Assembly: GCA_937975855.1 (NCBI GenBank)
Contig: CALJTT010000005.1
Location: forward strand, 1 to 52,944
DNA from: Minisyncoccota bacterium
GTDB taxonomy: Bacteria > Patescibacteriota > Minisyncoccia > Phycocordibacterales > UBA918
Direction: 5' to 3'
DNA length: 52,944 nucleotides
The notes beneath the pieces were generated by a model that had not been told where the DNA came from, made no database searches, and worked only from the letters and a program-made list of their open reading frames with translations. A program made the translations under genes and the position numbers. The number at the start of each line of letters is the position of its first letter. The first letter of the stretch is position 1. Below are positions 52,451-52,944 of the stretch, piece by piece.

Positions 52451-52944
52451 ATGAAAATTGGAGTAATGGGCGCAGCCGGCAGTTTTACAGAGCAAGCCGC
52501 CCTGACGTACGCAGCAAAAAATAATTGGAATGATCCAGACGGAAACTTATTGGTAGAGATAACCGCTGTACTGCAGGCCCTCTCAGACGGTGTGGTCGAC
52601 GTGGCTGTATTTCCGATTCAGAACTCTGTCAGTGGCATTGTCGAGTCGTCTATTCGCGGCATGGCGCAGTTTACGTTCACGGTAGAAGATCTGTTCGAGA
52701 TGGAGATCGACCAAAACTTGCTGGTAAAGCCTGGAACCACAGCTTCACACGTGACCGAGATTACATCACAACGTCCAGCGATTGGGCAGTGTAAGTCTTA
52801 CCTAGAGCGTGTGTGGGACGGCACAACTGTCAGCGAGTATGTCGATACAGCCAAAGCCGCCGCTGACCTGTCGAACGGCACCCTGTCAGCTACAACTGCG
52901 GTCATCGCGTCAGCTCGATGTGCAGAGATCTACGGGCTAGAGAT
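52451..52944 (+). CDS. pheA: Prephenate dehydratase, 3' end outside window
   Basis: The visible 164 residues start MKIGVMGAAGSFTEQAALTY, the family N-terminus. DGVVDVAVFPIQNSVSGIVE matches the substrate-site motif (usually P-x-E-N-S), and ATTAVIASARCAEIYGLE lies where the second lobe ends. The catalytic TRF motif would lie beyond the window edge. The enzyme converts prephenate to phenylpyruvate in phenylalanine synthesis. No other aromatic pathway gene is in the window. Confidence 0.88.
   Translation, partial: MKIGVMGAAGSFTEQAALTYAAKNNWNDPDGNLLVEITAVLQALSDGVVDVAVFPIQNSVSGIVESSIRGMAQFTFTVEDLFEMEIDQNLLVKPGTTASHVTEITSQRPAIGQCKSYLERVWDGTTVSEYVDTAKAAADLSNGTLSATTAVIASARCAEIYGLE

Noticed and set aside
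1-52944. CRISPR array or cas genes
   Set aside because: No regularly spaced repeats and no cas-like products were found.

Overview
The window reads as a chromosome fragment of a reduced-genome bacterium of the Candidate Phyla Radiation (Patescibacteria), most likely a Parcubacteria-type lineage. This is inferred from gene content: a membrane-anchored Clp ATPase, DUF4349 and DUF5667 envelope proteins, a HTH/LAGLIDADG-like protein, tandem cupins and many short orphan proteins. TGA acts as an ordinary stop, which argues against the TGA=Gly lineages (Gracilibacteria, SR1). No rRNA and no CRISPR array is visible. There are four intact tRNA genes: Arg(TCG), Gly(GCC), Pro(TGG) and Gly(TCC).

Layout. 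0-6 kb: NYN nuclease, TrmB-type regulator, rpsO, Xer recombinase and SD-led orphan genes. 6-13.5 kb: envelope proteins, a tandem pair of M14 carboxypeptidase homologues (one apparently dead), and a membrane Clp ATPase with its membrane partner. 13.6-17.7 kb: CspA, then a minus-strand cluster of MBL, VOC, three NUDIX, histidine phosphatase and Ham1 genes (metabolite and nucleotide housekeeping), broken by a nonsense codon and by a junction with a von Willebrand A fragment. 18-20.3 kb: GCS2-like ligase, gamma-glutamylcyclotransferase-like protein and ATP-grasp fragments. 20.3-30 kb: xth, cca, tRNAs, cupins, thioredoxin/CcdA pair, yraN amid five parS-like palindromes, transporter, NUDIX, prolyl aminopeptidase-like hydrolase. 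30-39 kb: sigma factor with DUF5667 partner, a small SD-led operon with a Tat-like signal, ilvE, a possible ATP-grasp protein, isoaspartyl peptidase, mscS, trypsin-like protease. 39.3-44.2 kb: an integrated element of about 4.8 kb at tRNA-Gly(TCC), carrying a large serine recombinase, HUH Rep, XRE and winged-helix regulators and GIY-YIG. 44.2-48.2 kb: GNAT, HD domain, a 706-residue protein with a GNAT-like C-terminus, and a second TrmB regulator. 48.3-51.6 kb: a strong promoter, a leader of about 600 nt rich in inverted repeats, and four orphan genes. 51.6-52.9 kb: candidate small RNA, HU, prephenate dehydratase (cut by the window end).

Two expression styles coexist. Most recognisable chromosomal genes have a TATAAT-like box ending only 5-9 nt before the ATG and no Shine-Dalgarno sequence, which predicts leaderless mRNAs. 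Most orphan genes instead have strong GGAGG-type sites and longer leaders. Nearly every transcription unit ends in a long perfect hairpin, often usable from both sides where genes converge. The most unusual stretches are the 48.3-51.6 kb orphan locus, the Rep/serine-recombinase element, the parS-like cluster and the gamma-glutamyl chemistry genes at 18-20 kb.
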